From JBLIRR01 sp049472395 (lineage in GTDB: Bacteria > SZUA-182 > DTGQ01 > JBLIRR01): a stretch of DNA of 55,679 bases. The notes beneath the pieces were generated by a model that worked only from the letters and a program-made list of their open reading frames with translations, was not told the DNA's origin and made no database searches. Location of the stretch: the NCBI GenBank assembly GCA_049472395.1, contig JBLIRR010000040.1, forward strand, positions 1-55,679, read 5' to 3'. Both the position numbers and the translations under genes were made by a program. This document shows, in pieces, positions 35,101 to 43,491 of the stretch. The first letter of the stretch is position 1. Each line of letters begins with the position of its first letter.

Positions 35101-35542
35101 TAAGCGTGGTTGGGAGCAGAAGAAGGAGGCAACAGAAAAGAAATCTGATTAGGCTAAACAGATAGAAGGAGGTATGGAATTCTTGATAAATAAGCTGATA
35201 AAAGATTTCAGTAGCTTTAATGATTCCAGGTAAGAGAAGTGAGTAAATACCAATTGCTCCCTCCAAAAAAGCATATATTCTTAAGGGATCATCTCGGCGA
35301 TCGACAATTTTTCCACCCCAAAAGCCACCCAAGGCTAAGCCACCCATAAAAGCACACAGCACTGTTGTAATGGAGAAGACAGTATTGCCCATGACCAATC
35401 GTAAAAGACGTGCCCAGACAATTTCATAAATCAGGCCGACAGCCCCTGATAAAAAAAAGGAAAAAAGGACTAACCATCCTACCATTCTTGGGGGTGTCAT
35501 ACCTGCGGCCGTTTTTTCTTGATTACTTATAGACTCTTCCAT
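32102..35542 (-). CDS. Membrane spermidine-synthase-like protein with C-terminal TPRs
   Basis: The 1146-residue protein has a polytopic N-terminal half in two MFS-like repeats (about 20-490; the repeated GAxGLIYEIVWARLL and GFSALVYEIAWTRIL starts, and GATLP/GAAFP loops). A spermidine-synthase-like Rossmann domain covers about 540-770 (SVLVIGLASGVTLGSSG, CVEISPEAVEAS, RVELIIEDGRNHL, SEPSNPWIAG). About eight TPRs follow from about 830 to the end. Such fused SpeE-like proteins are common in uncultured bacteria and lack proven polyamine activity. It overlaps the next sulfatase-like gene by 8-11 bases. The co-occurrence of TPR arrays in all three neighbours suggests a membrane-associated complex (inference). 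Confidence 0.82.
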   Translation of the reverse strand: MEESISNQEKTAAGMTPPRMVGWLVLFSFFLSGAVGLIYEIVWARLLRLVMGNTVFSITTVLCAFMGGLALGGFWGGKIVDRRDDPLRIYAFLEGAIGIYSLLLPGIIKATEIFYQLIYQEFHTSFYLFSLIRFLFCCLLLLLPTTLMGATLPVLIKSFVSSSDRIGWTVGKLYAVNTFGAVLGSFSAGFLLIPALGVNRTITIGAIINLFIFFLIYPLHTRTSTCLKKIPKVTLEIDEGEKRPPQSPSAAESESFHCNLLKVVLIGYGLSGFSALVYEIAWTRILTLIIGSSIYAFSLMLTAFIFGLALGSMLIYRFIDRRRDLVLFLAAVEVMIGFSALLVMPLFDRLPLFIVDIILKFSHSFWLLQLAEFGVVFLLMLIPTTMMGAAFPLASRIYTRNFTSVGSSVGSIYAVNTLGSILGAFIGAFILIPWLGIQKTILMAVMINLLVGCSFLIISQTLTMPKKVTMATLPIVVAVVIALFLPAWSIELISSGSYVNTIEYSKIAGSREVLEREIKKLKVIYHKEGISTTVTVKENAQGDRFFLVNGKGDASSSEDLPTQELLAHVPLLLHHHPQSVLVIGLASGVTLGSSGLYPIKKLDCVEISPEAVEASHYFDHVNYNILKDPRVELIIEDGRNHLALTNRKYDVIISEPSNPWIAGISDLFTREFFQLCRDRVNIGGVVCVWLHAYNIEDGTFRSIIHTFQTVFPYLTIWESSVGVDYLLIGSGERIALDYGRLLKEFQNEGIGNDLKRINIKNAVDFLGHFVMDEAGVGAYLQSKEVRIHTDDNVLVEFSAPRALYRIDTREPLMEALNRFRDNRLSFLTYAGEDEERLKEVKALVVRQIEAKRHITNGNIYLTKGNGIEAIAEFEKAVNLRPEELSTMEKYVEFLADVYLGGGRYDQAISVLEKALAIRPDNSKAMVTLGALYVSQNEHQKAEQLLQKALSIDKRCAEAYLQLGYLYLVKKELPSALSSFNQLLQLQPENPQGYLYLGETYQALGEIKSAISAWQKSIDLQPTLAIAHLNLGNAYFEMGDFQDAEKEWQKALAGKAIDISTHLLNLGLLYFQSAKYDKAIYAWQKAGELKGDDPSHNFQIHYNSALAYYQKGQYEEAYSELKEGLRLEPGNQSALFLLERIRALRDE

Positions 35543-35667
35543 CCCGGATTCCTCCTGCTATAAGAAATTCTCTTCTTCCATCTATCCGATGGAAACGAAA
35601 GTCCCCCCGTAAATATATTTACTTTAGACTACTTCATCATCACCTCCTCGCTCTTATTTGGAATGTG

Positions 35668-38394
35668 TTATAAGTTCTGCTTAATTTTTTCAAGCAAAAG
35701 ATAAACTTCTTGAGAGCCTGCTTGAAGACGCAATGATTCTTTTACTTCAAAGTAAGCATCTTCATATAATCCTTGCTTGAAATAGGCAAGGCTAAGGTTA
35801 TAATGGAAGAGAGCATCATCAGGTTTTAGTTCGCTTAAGTATTGCCATACCCGGATAGCATTTTCATACTCTTCTAATTTCAAGTAGAGCATACCCATGT
35901 TCATCAAGTGGGTAGGGATATCGACAGGTTTACCGGCAAAGGCTATCACCCATTCTTCCTGGGCCTTCTGAAAATCACCCATTTCACAATAGAGATTTCC
36001 TAAATCTAAATGTACTCCGTCCGCATCCGGCTTAAGAGCGAGGGACTTTTGCCATGCCTTGATTGCAGCCTCCTTCTGCCCCAGGGCTTGATAAGCTTTG
36101 CCAATATAGTAATAACCCTCCGGATTATCAGGCTTAAGACGAAGCATCTGCTGATAATGGGAAAGGGCTTTATCAGATTCCTGCGTAAGTAAATAAAGGT
36201 ATCCAAGGTGCCCATAACCTTCAGCATAATTTTTATCTATTTCAATGACCTTCTGAAATAGAGACTCTGCTTTTTTATAATCAGTGAGACTCATATAAAG
36301 CATTCCCAGATTAATCATCGCGTTTTGGTGATATGGCTTCATATCCAATGCCTTTTTTAGCTCCGCCATGGCCTGATCGTATTTTCCTTGACCAAGATAG
36401 AGGCTCCCTAAATTGCTATGCGCCTCAACATTGTTGGGATCAAGTTGGACAGTTAGCTGAAAGTGCTCGATCCCCCTCTCTATCTCCCCCTTTTGACTAT
36501 AAACAAACCCAAGGTTATTAAGCGCTTTTACATGTGCCGGATCAAGCTCTACTGTTTTTTCGAAGTGTTTTGCCGCTTCATCAAGATTGTTCCGGGCCAG
36601 ATAGAGGTTCCCCAAATGATTCCATGCGTCGGCATACTCCGGGTCAAGCTCAAGTGCCTTTTTAATTGAAGCTGTAGCCTCTTCCGCCTTTTCCTTTTTT
36701 GTATATACAAGACTCACATTATAATAGACTTCAGGAGATTCGAAAAGATCGAGAGAGCTTTCAAATTCCCTCAGGGCCAGATCCCATTCACCCCTTTTGT
36801 AATGGATTAATCCCAGGTTGTTATAAGCTTCATGGTTCTGAGGATTAATCTCCAAACTCTTCCTGAAAAACATTTCAGCCTCGCCTAACTGGCCCTTTTC
36901 CTCATAGGCCCATCCAAGATAGAAATAGGCTGCCCTGTTCTCCTTATCAGCCTCGATAATCTTCCGGAATTCTTCGATTGCCTGATCATAGTCTCCTAAA
37001 AGAAAAAAACCCATTCCATTATCAAGATAATTCATAACATGGATCAAATCTTTAGGGTCCGGTTTTGGCCCTTCCTCCTCTATCTTTGCGGCAGATCTGG
37101 TCCAGATATATCCGAGGCTCTTCATCCTCAGCTCTGTGTCAGGATCTAATTCAACATGGTGCGCTGTCCAGGGAGCTGATGGATAATCTTTTCTGAGTCG
37201 ATCAAGTGAGGCCTCCCATTTCTCATGATCATCCTCTTTTTTTTCAAAAAGGTTGATCCTCTCACCCGGATCTTTTGTAAGATAAAAAAGCTCCGGTTTG
37301 GGAGCTCGGATATATTTCCATTCCGGTGTCCTGATACCTTCAAGACGGCTCCAGCCAAAATTGAGCTCAGGACACAGGCTCTCGCATAGAATTTGGGAAT
37401 GTAGCTCTTTGTCTTCTCCATATATAAGGGGCATAAGATCCTTACCCGGCAGATTGTTCAGTGGTTTAAGGCCGAACAGACGGATCACGGTAGGTGCTAT
37501 ATCTATGGTAGTTACCAGAGAGTGTATATTCTTGCCTCCTTCAAAAAGCGCAGGCGCCCAGATGATAAAGGGGATTCTGAGAGTAGCATCATAGATAAAG
37601 ATGGCGTGAGTGTCTTCTTTATGCTCCCCCAATCCTTCACCGTGATCACCAATCAGGATAATCACAGTCTTATCCATCAGTCCCATTGACCTCATCTTTT
37701 CAAATAGCTGTCCCAGGCAATCATCCACATAGACGATCTCTCCATCATAGAGATGATTAACATAGTTCAGGCTATAGGGGAAGGGAGGGAAATAGGGTGA
37801 ATGCGGATCAAAATAATGGAGCCAGAGGAAAAATTTCATCTCCCTGTGATTTTCTAACCATTGAATGGCGACCTTGTTAATTTCACCCGCTTTTCTCTCA
37901 TTATAGCAAGTATCGATCTTTTTTCCCTCAGGGGTGAAATTATCATTATAATAGTCGAATCCTTGATCAAGACCAAAAACTGAATCGAGTACAAAGGACC
38001 CGACGCAAGCGCCTGTCTGATATCCATCCTCTTTCATTACTTCAGCTAGTGTTGTGGCACCCTTGCTCAGGAAAAAATTGCTATTATTCCGCACACCGTG
38101 CTGCGCAGGGTAAAGACCTGTCATAATAGAGGAATGAGATGGCAAGGTTATAGGGACCGGAGTGAGAGCATTAAAAAAAAGCACCCCTTCTGAGGCTAAT
38201 TTATCCATAGCAGGGGTTCTTATGGATTTATACCCGTAACAGCTCAGGTGGTCCGCCCTGATCGTATCTATAGTAATTAAGAGAAGATTGTAGTCTAATG
38301 GTTTGGGTTTTGTACTCATGGCCCAAAGCATACTGCTATATCCTATCCATAAGAGTAACACGATAAAAAATATTTTTGTCGTAAAAGAGGTCAT
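35668..38394 (-). CDS. Sulfatase-like secreted protein with C-terminal TPR array
   Basis: The 908-residue protein is a paralogue of the 29485 product. It has a signal anchor (about 6-25), the alkaline-phosphatase-fold domain with LLITIDTIRADHL and GDHGEGLGEH, and PITLPSH with Thr near 83 at the nucleophile position. TPRs run from about 480 to the end, one or two units more than in the paralogue. It lacks the lipobox Cys of the first copy. Its ATG overlaps the stop of a decayed SpeE-TPR gene (ATGA). It shows the same overlap as the intact pair and therefore belongs to a duplicated gene unit. It lies 125 bases upstream of the intact SpeE-like gene on the same strand. Confidence 0.8.
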   Translation of the reverse strand: MTSFTTKIFFIVLLLWIGYSSMLWAMSTKPKPLDYNLLLITIDTIRADHLSCYGYKSIRTPAMDKLASEGVLFFNALTPVPITLPSHSSIMTGLYPAQHGVRNNSNFFLSKGATTLAEVMKEDGYQTGACVGSFVLDSVFGLDQGFDYYNDNFTPEGKKIDTCYNERKAGEINKVAIQWLENHREMKFFLWLHYFDPHSPYFPPFPYSLNYVNHLYDGEIVYVDDCLGQLFEKMRSMGLMDKTVIILIGDHGEGLGEHKEDTHAIFIYDATLRIPFIIWAPALFEGGKNIHSLVTTIDIAPTVIRLFGLKPLNNLPGKDLMPLIYGEDKELHSQILCESLCPELNFGWSRLEGIRTPEWKYIRAPKPELFYLTKDPGERINLFEKKEDDHEKWEASLDRLRKDYPSAPWTAHHVELDPDTELRMKSLGYIWTRSAAKIEEEGPKPDPKDLIHVMNYLDNGMGFFLLGDYDQAIEEFRKIIEADKENRAAYFYLGWAYEEKGQLGEAEMFFRKSLEINPQNHEAYNNLGLIHYKRGEWDLALREFESSLDLFESPEVYYNVSLVYTKKEKAEEATASIKKALELDPEYADAWNHLGNLYLARNNLDEAAKHFEKTVELDPAHVKALNNLGFVYSQKGEIERGIEHFQLTVQLDPNNVEAHSNLGSLYLGQGKYDQAMAELKKALDMKPYHQNAMINLGMLYMSLTDYKKAESLFQKVIEIDKNYAEGYGHLGYLYLLTQESDKALSHYQQMLRLKPDNPEGYYYIGKAYQALGQKEAAIKAWQKSLALKPDADGVHLDLGNLYCEMGDFQKAQEEWVIAFAGKPVDIPTHLMNMGMLYLKLEEYENAIRVWQYLSELKPDDALFHYNLSLAYFKQGLYEDAYFEVKESLRLQAGSQEVYLLLEKIKQNL

Positions 38395-38590
38395 TGCGAA
38401 ACAGAGTCTTCTACTTGAAAGGCATTGATTTTTTCTAAGAGTAAACAGTCTTCCCCAATATAAATATGCCTGGGGATTTTTCGGTTGTAGGTTCAGTAAT
38501 TGATTAAAAATGTGATTCCATCCGTCTTCAATATTTAGTTCAATCTGGGGATATTTTAGGATGTTTTTATTAATTATTATTGATATTTTA
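38391..38590 (-). pseudogene. Remnant of a second SpeE-like/TPR gene
   Basis: Minus-strand pieces in two frames match the intact 32102 product. NILKYPQIELNIEDGWNH corresponds to NILKDPRVELIIEDGRNH of the methyltransferase-like domain. It is joined directly to FNQLLNLQPKNPQAYLYWG, which corresponds to FNQLLQLQPENPQGYLYLG of the TPR part. A shifted frame then supplies LLLEKINAFQVEDSVSQ and a TGA, matching the LLERIRALRDE terminus. The stop overlaps the ATG of the sulfatase-like gene (38394). At least two deletions have removed most of the gene. Confidence 0.7.
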
Positions 38591-38697
38591 TTCTAACACA
38601 TTTTTTCTTTTCTTTCATCGATTGATTAAATTATTATTAAGATGATTTGCATTTTCAATAATAATGATGAAAAATAAGGGAAAAAGAGGTGCTCATT

Positions 38698-40221
38698 GTG
38701 AAAAAAAGTCTTAAATATATCACAATCGGTTCATTTTTTATAATAGTTATCTTTCTATCTTTATTCAAAATCGAAACCTTTGATTTTGGATGGCATCTTA
38801 AAACCGGTGAATATATTTATTCTCACAAATCCATTCCCACACATGATATGTTTTCTTATATTGTCAAGGGGCATAAGTGGGTTGATTCTCATTGGTTATT
38901 TCAATTAGTCTTGTATATTTTTTATCGTGGCGGTGGAATCACAGGCGTGATTTTTTTGCGGATTCTGGTAGTAGTGTGTACCTTCGTCTTCTTATTTTTA
39001 ACGATTTATAGAAAAGAATATTATCACATTTCCATTTTTGTGTGCCTTTGTGCTCTCTTTATTTCCTTTCAAAGATTTTTCTTACGGCCTGAAATCTTTA
39101 CCTTTTTCTTTTTAACTCTATTTTTTTATTATACCGAAAGATTTTCAGAACATCCTTATCTTTCTTTGACTATAATCCCCCTATGTCAAGTTTTATGGGC
39201 CAATATGCATGGTCTGCATCTGCTCGGAATTATTTTTTTATTCCTTTACCTTTTGGGGGATCTTCTTCAGGCATTTCTCAGTGCGCATCTGCCAATTATT
39301 CCCAAAATAGAAATAGAAGCAAAAGAATGGAAACAAAAAGGCATTTTATTTTGTTTGACCTGTTTTGCATTATTACTCAATGCCAATGGCAGGGACGGAA
39401 TAGTATATCCTTATAAGATTTTTCATGAACTGAAAACCAAGGCAACTATTTTTTCCCATCTCACAGAGCTGATTTCTCCTTTTGCGATAAAGCACGTTTC
39501 CTTTCCCGAACCTATAATAATTTATAAAATTTTTCTTTTCCTCTCCCTTTTTGTCTTCATCTGTCAGTTAAAACGTATTCGTTTAGCCCATGTACTTCCT
39601 TATGGATTATTTCTTTATCTATCGCTATTGGCCATAAGGAATATGCCACTGTTCGCCCTTATAGCCACACCTGGTATTATTCACACTACGCATGGCATTT
39701 TTGATTTTTTCCTGAAGGGTAAAAGGAAAGGATTGCTGACGCGTATGCCCATTTCCACAGCAATTAATATTTGTGTGATCATTCTTTCCGCAAGCATCTG
39801 TGTTCTTATAGCAAATAATACCCTTTATCAAAGATTACTGTACCTTAGAGCCTTTGGGATAGGCGAATCCGATTCTTATCCTAAAGAAGCAGTTGATTAC
39901 CTGAAAGAGAAAAATATTGCAGGCAATATCTTTAATAGCTCTGAAATCGGGGGATATCTGATCTGGAAGATGTATCCTTTGAAGCACGTAGCATTGGACG
40001 GAAGATGGGAGGTGTATGAGGATTTTTTAGAAAATATCCAACAACTAGGTATCCCACGCTATTTTTCCCAATTAGCAGGTCGATATAAAATTAGGGCCAT
40101 TATCCTGTATAAAAGATCATTAGAGTTCCAACTTATGAGCCCCTGGCTTTTGCATAATCCTTTTTGGATTCTTACAAAAGATACACCCACTACCCTTGTT
40201 TTTGAATTGATAATTGGATAA
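38698..40221 (+). CDS. Polytopic membrane protein, GT-C-like
   Basis: The frame opens with GTG at 38689, but GTG at 38698 is better spaced from the AAGAGG ribosome-binding site and gives 507 residues (KKSLKYITIGSFFIIVIF). There are about ten membrane segments. The first extracytoplasmic loop reads ETFDFGWHLKTGEYIYSH, then PTHDMFSYIVKGHKWVDSHWL, with acidic residues placed as in GT-C-type polyprenyl-sugar transferases. The C-terminal soluble part has NIFNSSEIGGYLIWKMYP and ALDGRWEVY. I recall the same layout in uncharacterised proteins near TPR genes. It may use a lipid-linked donor to modify surface components; that is inference. It stands divergent from the sulfatase-TPR cluster and converges with the next sulfatase-like gene. 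Confidence 0.6.
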   Translation: MKKSLKYITIGSFFIIVIFLSLFKIETFDFGWHLKTGEYIYSHKSIPTHDMFSYIVKGHKWVDSHWLFQLVLYIFYRGGGITGVIFLRILVVVCTFVFLFLTIYRKEYYHISIFVCLCALFISFQRFFLRPEIFTFFFLTLFFYYTERFSEHPYLSLTIIPLCQVLWANMHGLHLLGIIFLFLYLLGDLLQAFLSAHLPIIPKIEIEAKEWKQKGILFCLTCFALLLNANGRDGIVYPYKIFHELKTKATIFSHLTELISPFAIKHVSFPEPIIIYKIFLFLSLFVFICQLKRIRLAHVLPYGLFLYLSLLAIRNMPLFALIATPGIIHTTHGIFDFFLKGKRKGLLTRMPISTAINICVIILSASICVLIANNTLYQRLLYLRAFGIGESDSYPKEAVDYLKEKNIAGNIFNSSEIGGYLIWKMYPLKHVALDGRWEVYEDFLENIQQLGIPRYFSQLAGRYKIRAIILYKRSLEFQLMSPWLLHNPFWILTKDTPTTLVFELIIG

Positions 40222-40236
40222 GGCACATGTTTAATT

Positions 40237-41628
40237 TTATTGAAGATACCCTAAAGATTTCAACCTGGCTTTCTCCTCCTCTGTCATATCGGGAGGTTTA
40301 ATCGTTTCGGGGATTTGTAAAAAATCCTCTTTGCACACGCGTTCCAATCTGATTTTTAAATTGTCTTCCTGCTTTTTATAGTGAGACATTCCTGATAGAT
40401 TGTTTTTTTCAGAAGGATCTTCAATCAAATCAAAGAGCTGGTATTGATTGAATAAAGGAGTATAAATCAATTTAAGACCATCAACAATTAAGGAAAGTTT
40501 GATGCTATCCCACACAAATGGCGAGTTTGTTTCGGAGAAAATCTCTCCTCCTGCTGCGTGTGCTTTACGGAAATCTCTGCCACGAAAAAGAGGATTTTTT
40601 TTGAGAGCGAGAATATTAATTATAGTCGGAACAATATCGATATGTTGTACAAAATTAGTTCGTATCCCCTTTAACCTTCTCCCGTATCTTACAATACAAG
40701 GGACGTGAATTTGACTATTATAGATTTCTTCTCCATGGGCAAAATAGTAATTATGTTCTCCCATGCCTTCTCCATGGTCTGAGGAGAATATTATCAAGGC
40801 ATTATTATATATGCCATACTCTTTTAGCGCCTCGATCAAATACCCGAAGTGTTCGTCAAGATATCGGATTTCCCCGTCATATTGAGATACGTAATGGTAA
40901 AAATTTCTCTGCTCATTCAGCACCTGGTATGTGGGTATCCCCCCTCGTCCGCTCACCGAATAGTTTATTTTAAGATTCAGGCATTTTTGATTTGGATCGC
41001 CGAACATTCTGTTATAAGGTTCAGGGGGGGTATAAGGTCCATGCGGGTCCTGGTAATGAACCCATAGAAATAGCGGATCTTTATGAAACTCTTTTATAAG
41101 TTCAATAGCCTTCTTGGTAGTATATTCCGCAATTCTTTCGGGACATTTTCTGACTAATTCACATTGATCCATGGTATCGTCATATATCATGAAACCCTGG
41201 TCCCAGCCTTTATTTTTACGAAGAATATAGTTGCTCACCACCGCGGCAGTGGTGTAACCTTGTTGCTGTAAAATTTCAGGAAGTGTCGTGACATCTGGTG
41301 GTAATACAAAAGATTCTGTAATTTTTGTCTCATGGGGAAAAAAGCCGCTTAATATGCTAGCACAACTTAAACGGGTATCAGATGCTTGCGAGAAACAATT
41401 TTTAAATAAGAGAGCATCTGCAGAGAACTTATCGATATTTGGAGAGACATTCTTTGAATAGCCGTAACACCCCAAATGATCCGGTCTTAATGTATCAACT
41501 AAAATTAAGATGATACTCGGCTTTTTTAATCTGGTTATGTATAAAAAATTTAGTAATAATATGATAAAGACTAAAAAAAATCCTCCCACGATAATAGTTT
41601 TTTTGACAGCACGATTCATCGGCTTCAT
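40237..41628 (-). CDS. Membrane-anchored sulfatase-like hydrolase without TPRs
   Basis: The 463-residue protein has an N-terminal anchor (about 12-31) and a complete sulfatase-like domain. Metal-site motifs are ILILVDTLRPDHLGCYGY and FSSDHGEGMGEH. The nucleophile region reads SQASDTRLSCAS with Thr near 85 in place of Cys, as in many predicted non-formylglycine members. HYQDPHGPYTPPEPYN is a substrate-side loop conserved in the family. The C-terminus (DMTEEEKARLKSLGYLQ) matches the linker that precedes the TPRs in the neighbouring paralogues, so this looks like a version that never gained, or lost, the TPR part. Confidence 0.8.
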   Translation of the reverse strand: MKPMNRAVKKTIIVGGFFLVFIILLLNFLYITRLKKPSIILILVDTLRPDHLGCYGYSKNVSPNIDKFSADALLFKNCFSQASDTRLSCASILSGFFPHETKITESFVLPPDVTTLPEILQQQGYTTAAVVSNYILRKNKGWDQGFMIYDDTMDQCELVRKCPERIAEYTTKKAIELIKEFHKDPLFLWVHYQDPHGPYTPPEPYNRMFGDPNQKCLNLKINYSVSGRGGIPTYQVLNEQRNFYHYVSQYDGEIRYLDEHFGYLIEALKEYGIYNNALIIFSSDHGEGMGEHNYYFAHGEEIYNSQIHVPCIVRYGRRLKGIRTNFVQHIDIVPTIINILALKKNPLFRGRDFRKAHAAGGEIFSETNSPFVWDSIKLSLIVDGLKLIYTPLFNQYQLFDLIEDPSEKNNLSGMSHYKKQEDNLKIRLERVCKEDFLQIPETIKPPDMTEEEKARLKSLGYLQ

Positions 41629-41652
41629 GAAAGAATTTGTCTCCTCTTTTAT

Positions 41653-41681
41653 AAGATAACTATATTTAGAATAGGAGTCAA
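41653..41681 (-). promoter_or_regulatory. Sigma-70-like promoter of the 41628 gene
   Basis: On the minus strand TTGACT (41681-41676) is followed by a 17-base spacer and TATCTT (41658-41653). A GAGGAG ribosome-binding site lies between this promoter and the ATG at 41628. Confidence 0.5.
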
Positions 41682-41767
41682 ATTTTTATGGTTTTTCGCA
41701 CCCGTTCAATAAGTTCTCAATGCACTTCCCGTCCTCCAGAAATCGCAAATAAAAATAAACTAGAAGT

Positions 41768-42024
41768 CTATCGCATAACCGTTATTTTCATTTCGCACTC
41801 TTTGCAGTCAAACCTTAGGGTAAAACGGTGATTGCCTGTTTTTAAGGACCAACGCGGCAGGCATGCGAGATGGTCCCTATGCAAAGGTTCATGAGGGCAC
41901 ATACCCATCTCATATCTCAGGCAGTATTTTGTTGTCATCACTGCGACAGTGCCGGCCGGAGGTGATTTCTCAAATCCGTCATCGATCTTTCTCACACCAT
42001 GTCGTTCGTAAAATGTCCTCTTAA
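41768..42024 (-). pseudogene. C-terminal fragment of a U32-family peptidase-like protein
   Basis: An open minus-strand frame from about 42024, with no good start (a GTG at 41995), reads RTFYERHGVRKIDDGF, then VAVMTTKYCLRYEMGMCP, and ends RFTLRFDCKECEMKI. The TTKYCLR.E.G.C and FDC..CEM motifs are, as I remember them, the C-terminal Cys cluster of peptidase U32 family proteins. The catalytic part is absent, so this is the stump of a deleted gene. The ankyrin-gene stop lies directly upstream. Confidence 0.55.
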
Positions 42025-42029
42025 TTATT

Positions 42030-42969
42030 TTAAGGCTTTATTTTATTCTCCCTAATCACTTTTGCGGCTGTCTTATTTCCTTTTAATAATGCCAATTCGA
42101 GAGCGCTAAATCCTCTATTGTTTTTTAAATTCGCATTTGCCCCTGCCTTTAATAAAATCCTTACCAGTTCAACATTACCATATGTTGTGGCATACATAAG
42201 AGGCGTCATGCCATCTTTATTTCTTTCATTCACTGAGAGCCCTTTTCGTAAAAAAAGCTCAACAATACTTCTTCTTCCTGCCGTTACCGCTTTAATTAAT
42301 AGAGTATTTCCTTCTTTATCCCTTGCGTTAATTTCAGCTCCTTTTTCTAAGAGGCGGTTGATGATATCTATATACCCATAGGTTACTGCATACATCAGTG
42401 CTGTGTTCCCGAGACTATCCTGTATATTGACATCTGCTCCTGCCCCTATGAGGAATTGAGCTATTCCACTGTTATTTTTTGATATGGCATTAATTAATGG
42501 TGTCGTCCCATTATGATTCATTGCATTTATAAATGCGCCAGCATTGATTAATTTTTTCACTATATTCAAATTATTCGCCGCTGCTGCCACTATTAATGCC
42601 GTACTGCCGTTGTTGTTCCTTAGGGTAATATCCGCTCCTGCATTGATGAGAGCTTGTAAAATATCAGCATAACCATTTGCCGCGGCATTTATCAAAGCCG
42701 AATTACCATTTGCATTTCTTATATTCAAGTCGGCATTGTTTTGCAGGAGAATATTTACAATGTGGGTATTATTTTTTTCCAAACTTGTTTTGAGCATTCA
42801 CATCAACCTCTTTTTTGAGTATGTTTTTTATAGACTGTGCATCTCCTATTCTTGCCGATTCAAGCAGATTGTTCTCTATTTCATGGTAGGGTCCCTGTGT
42901 ATACCCAGACGGCACAACTATATACAAAAAACAAAAAACAAGTATTACTATTTCTTTCAATTTATTCAT
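42030..42969 (-). pseudogene. Secreted ankyrin-repeat protein, frameshifted
   Basis: The gene begins at an ATG at 42969 with a GGGAG ribosome-binding site and a signal peptide (MNKLKEIVILVFCFLYIVVP, then SGYTQG). An ankyrin-like helix pair follows (LLESARIGDAQSIKNILKKE, VDVNAQNKFG). Around 42771-42780 a run of seven A (minus strand) ends the first frame. The next frame resumes with LEKNNTHIVNILLQNNADLN and continues through about seven ankyrin repeats to 42030. About eight residues expected between NKFG and EKNN are also missing, so a small deletion plus frameshift is more likely than a single sequencing error. The downstream 255-residue frame has a possible ATG at 42797 but no signal peptide. 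Confidence 0.65.
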
Positions 42970-43043
42970 TTTTATCTCCCTATTATAGTATTATTAAATT
43001 AAACCTTAAAATTTCATCATTTATCTCATATGCATACTACCTC

Positions 43044-43128
43044 GCGAAGTTCCGCCTCAAACCGACAAGGTTAAAAGGTTTTTCGGCGGAGCTTCACGCT
43101 GCTGGTTACTGGATGCTGGATACTGGAT
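43044..43128. repeat. Dispersed intergenic repeat, copy 1
   Basis: GCGAAGTTCCGCCTCAAACC, then AAGGTTTTTCGGCGGAGCTTC, then GCTGGTTACTGGATGCTGGAT matches the block at 49619-49687. The ends form an inverted repeat (GCGAAG.TCCGCC against GGCGGAGCTTC). TGG-rich TACTGGATGCTGGATACTGG is partly complemented downstream at about 43150-43190 (CCAGCATCTAGAAACTAGC). It has no coding potential. Confidence 0.65.
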
Positions 43129-43281
43129 AAAAAATAAAAATATTCCTCTTATACCAGCATCTAGAAACTAGCACCCAGCATCGTACACCCAAAACTTTAC
43201 TCAATTGTGAAGTTTTTAGGTTGTATAGTACAGCTAAAGAAAAAATGCCGAAATATTATTCATCATTTTATACTATAACTG

Positions 43282-43357
43282 TTAAATAAGAATTAAAAAA
43301 AGATTAAATATTTTTAATCTTATTTTCATCTTGTTTTAATGAATCATAGAGTATAGT
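43282..43357 (+). promoter_or_regulatory. Tandem 11-bp box array B with -10 (drives phoU)
   Basis: TTAA boxes start at 43282, 43293, 43304, 43314 and 43336, with TTCA at 43325 filling the phase (steps 11, 11, 10, 11, 11). The last box, TTAAT, is followed by 11 bases and TATAGT at 43352-43357. The first unit reads CTGTTAAATAA, close to the enterobacterial Pho-box half-site. The phoU start is 135 bases downstream. Confidence 0.65.
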
Positions 43358-43491
43358 ATATTATAAATACTGAAATAATAGACCTTTAGGAGATTTATTC
43401 TAATTTTGGGCATATGCATGTGCTCCGAATACAACGATCAAAAGGAGAAGTGCTGCCTTTACGTTCTATGCGGGATAACAAGGAGTCAACA

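Noticed and set aside
34772..35152. Plus-strand frame of 126 codons inside the SpeE-like gene
   Set aside because: It is antisense to a well-supported transmembrane region and has an unlikely composition.
35543..35667. Mini-frame after GAGGAGGTG between the SpeE-like and sulfatase-like genes
   Set aside because: It encodes only two or three residues (ATG ATG AAG stop), so it is not a supportable gene.
29485..38394. Repetitive DNA across the TPR regions
   Set aside because: Similarity reflects TPR coding repeats and gene duplication, not a CRISPR or other non-coding array.
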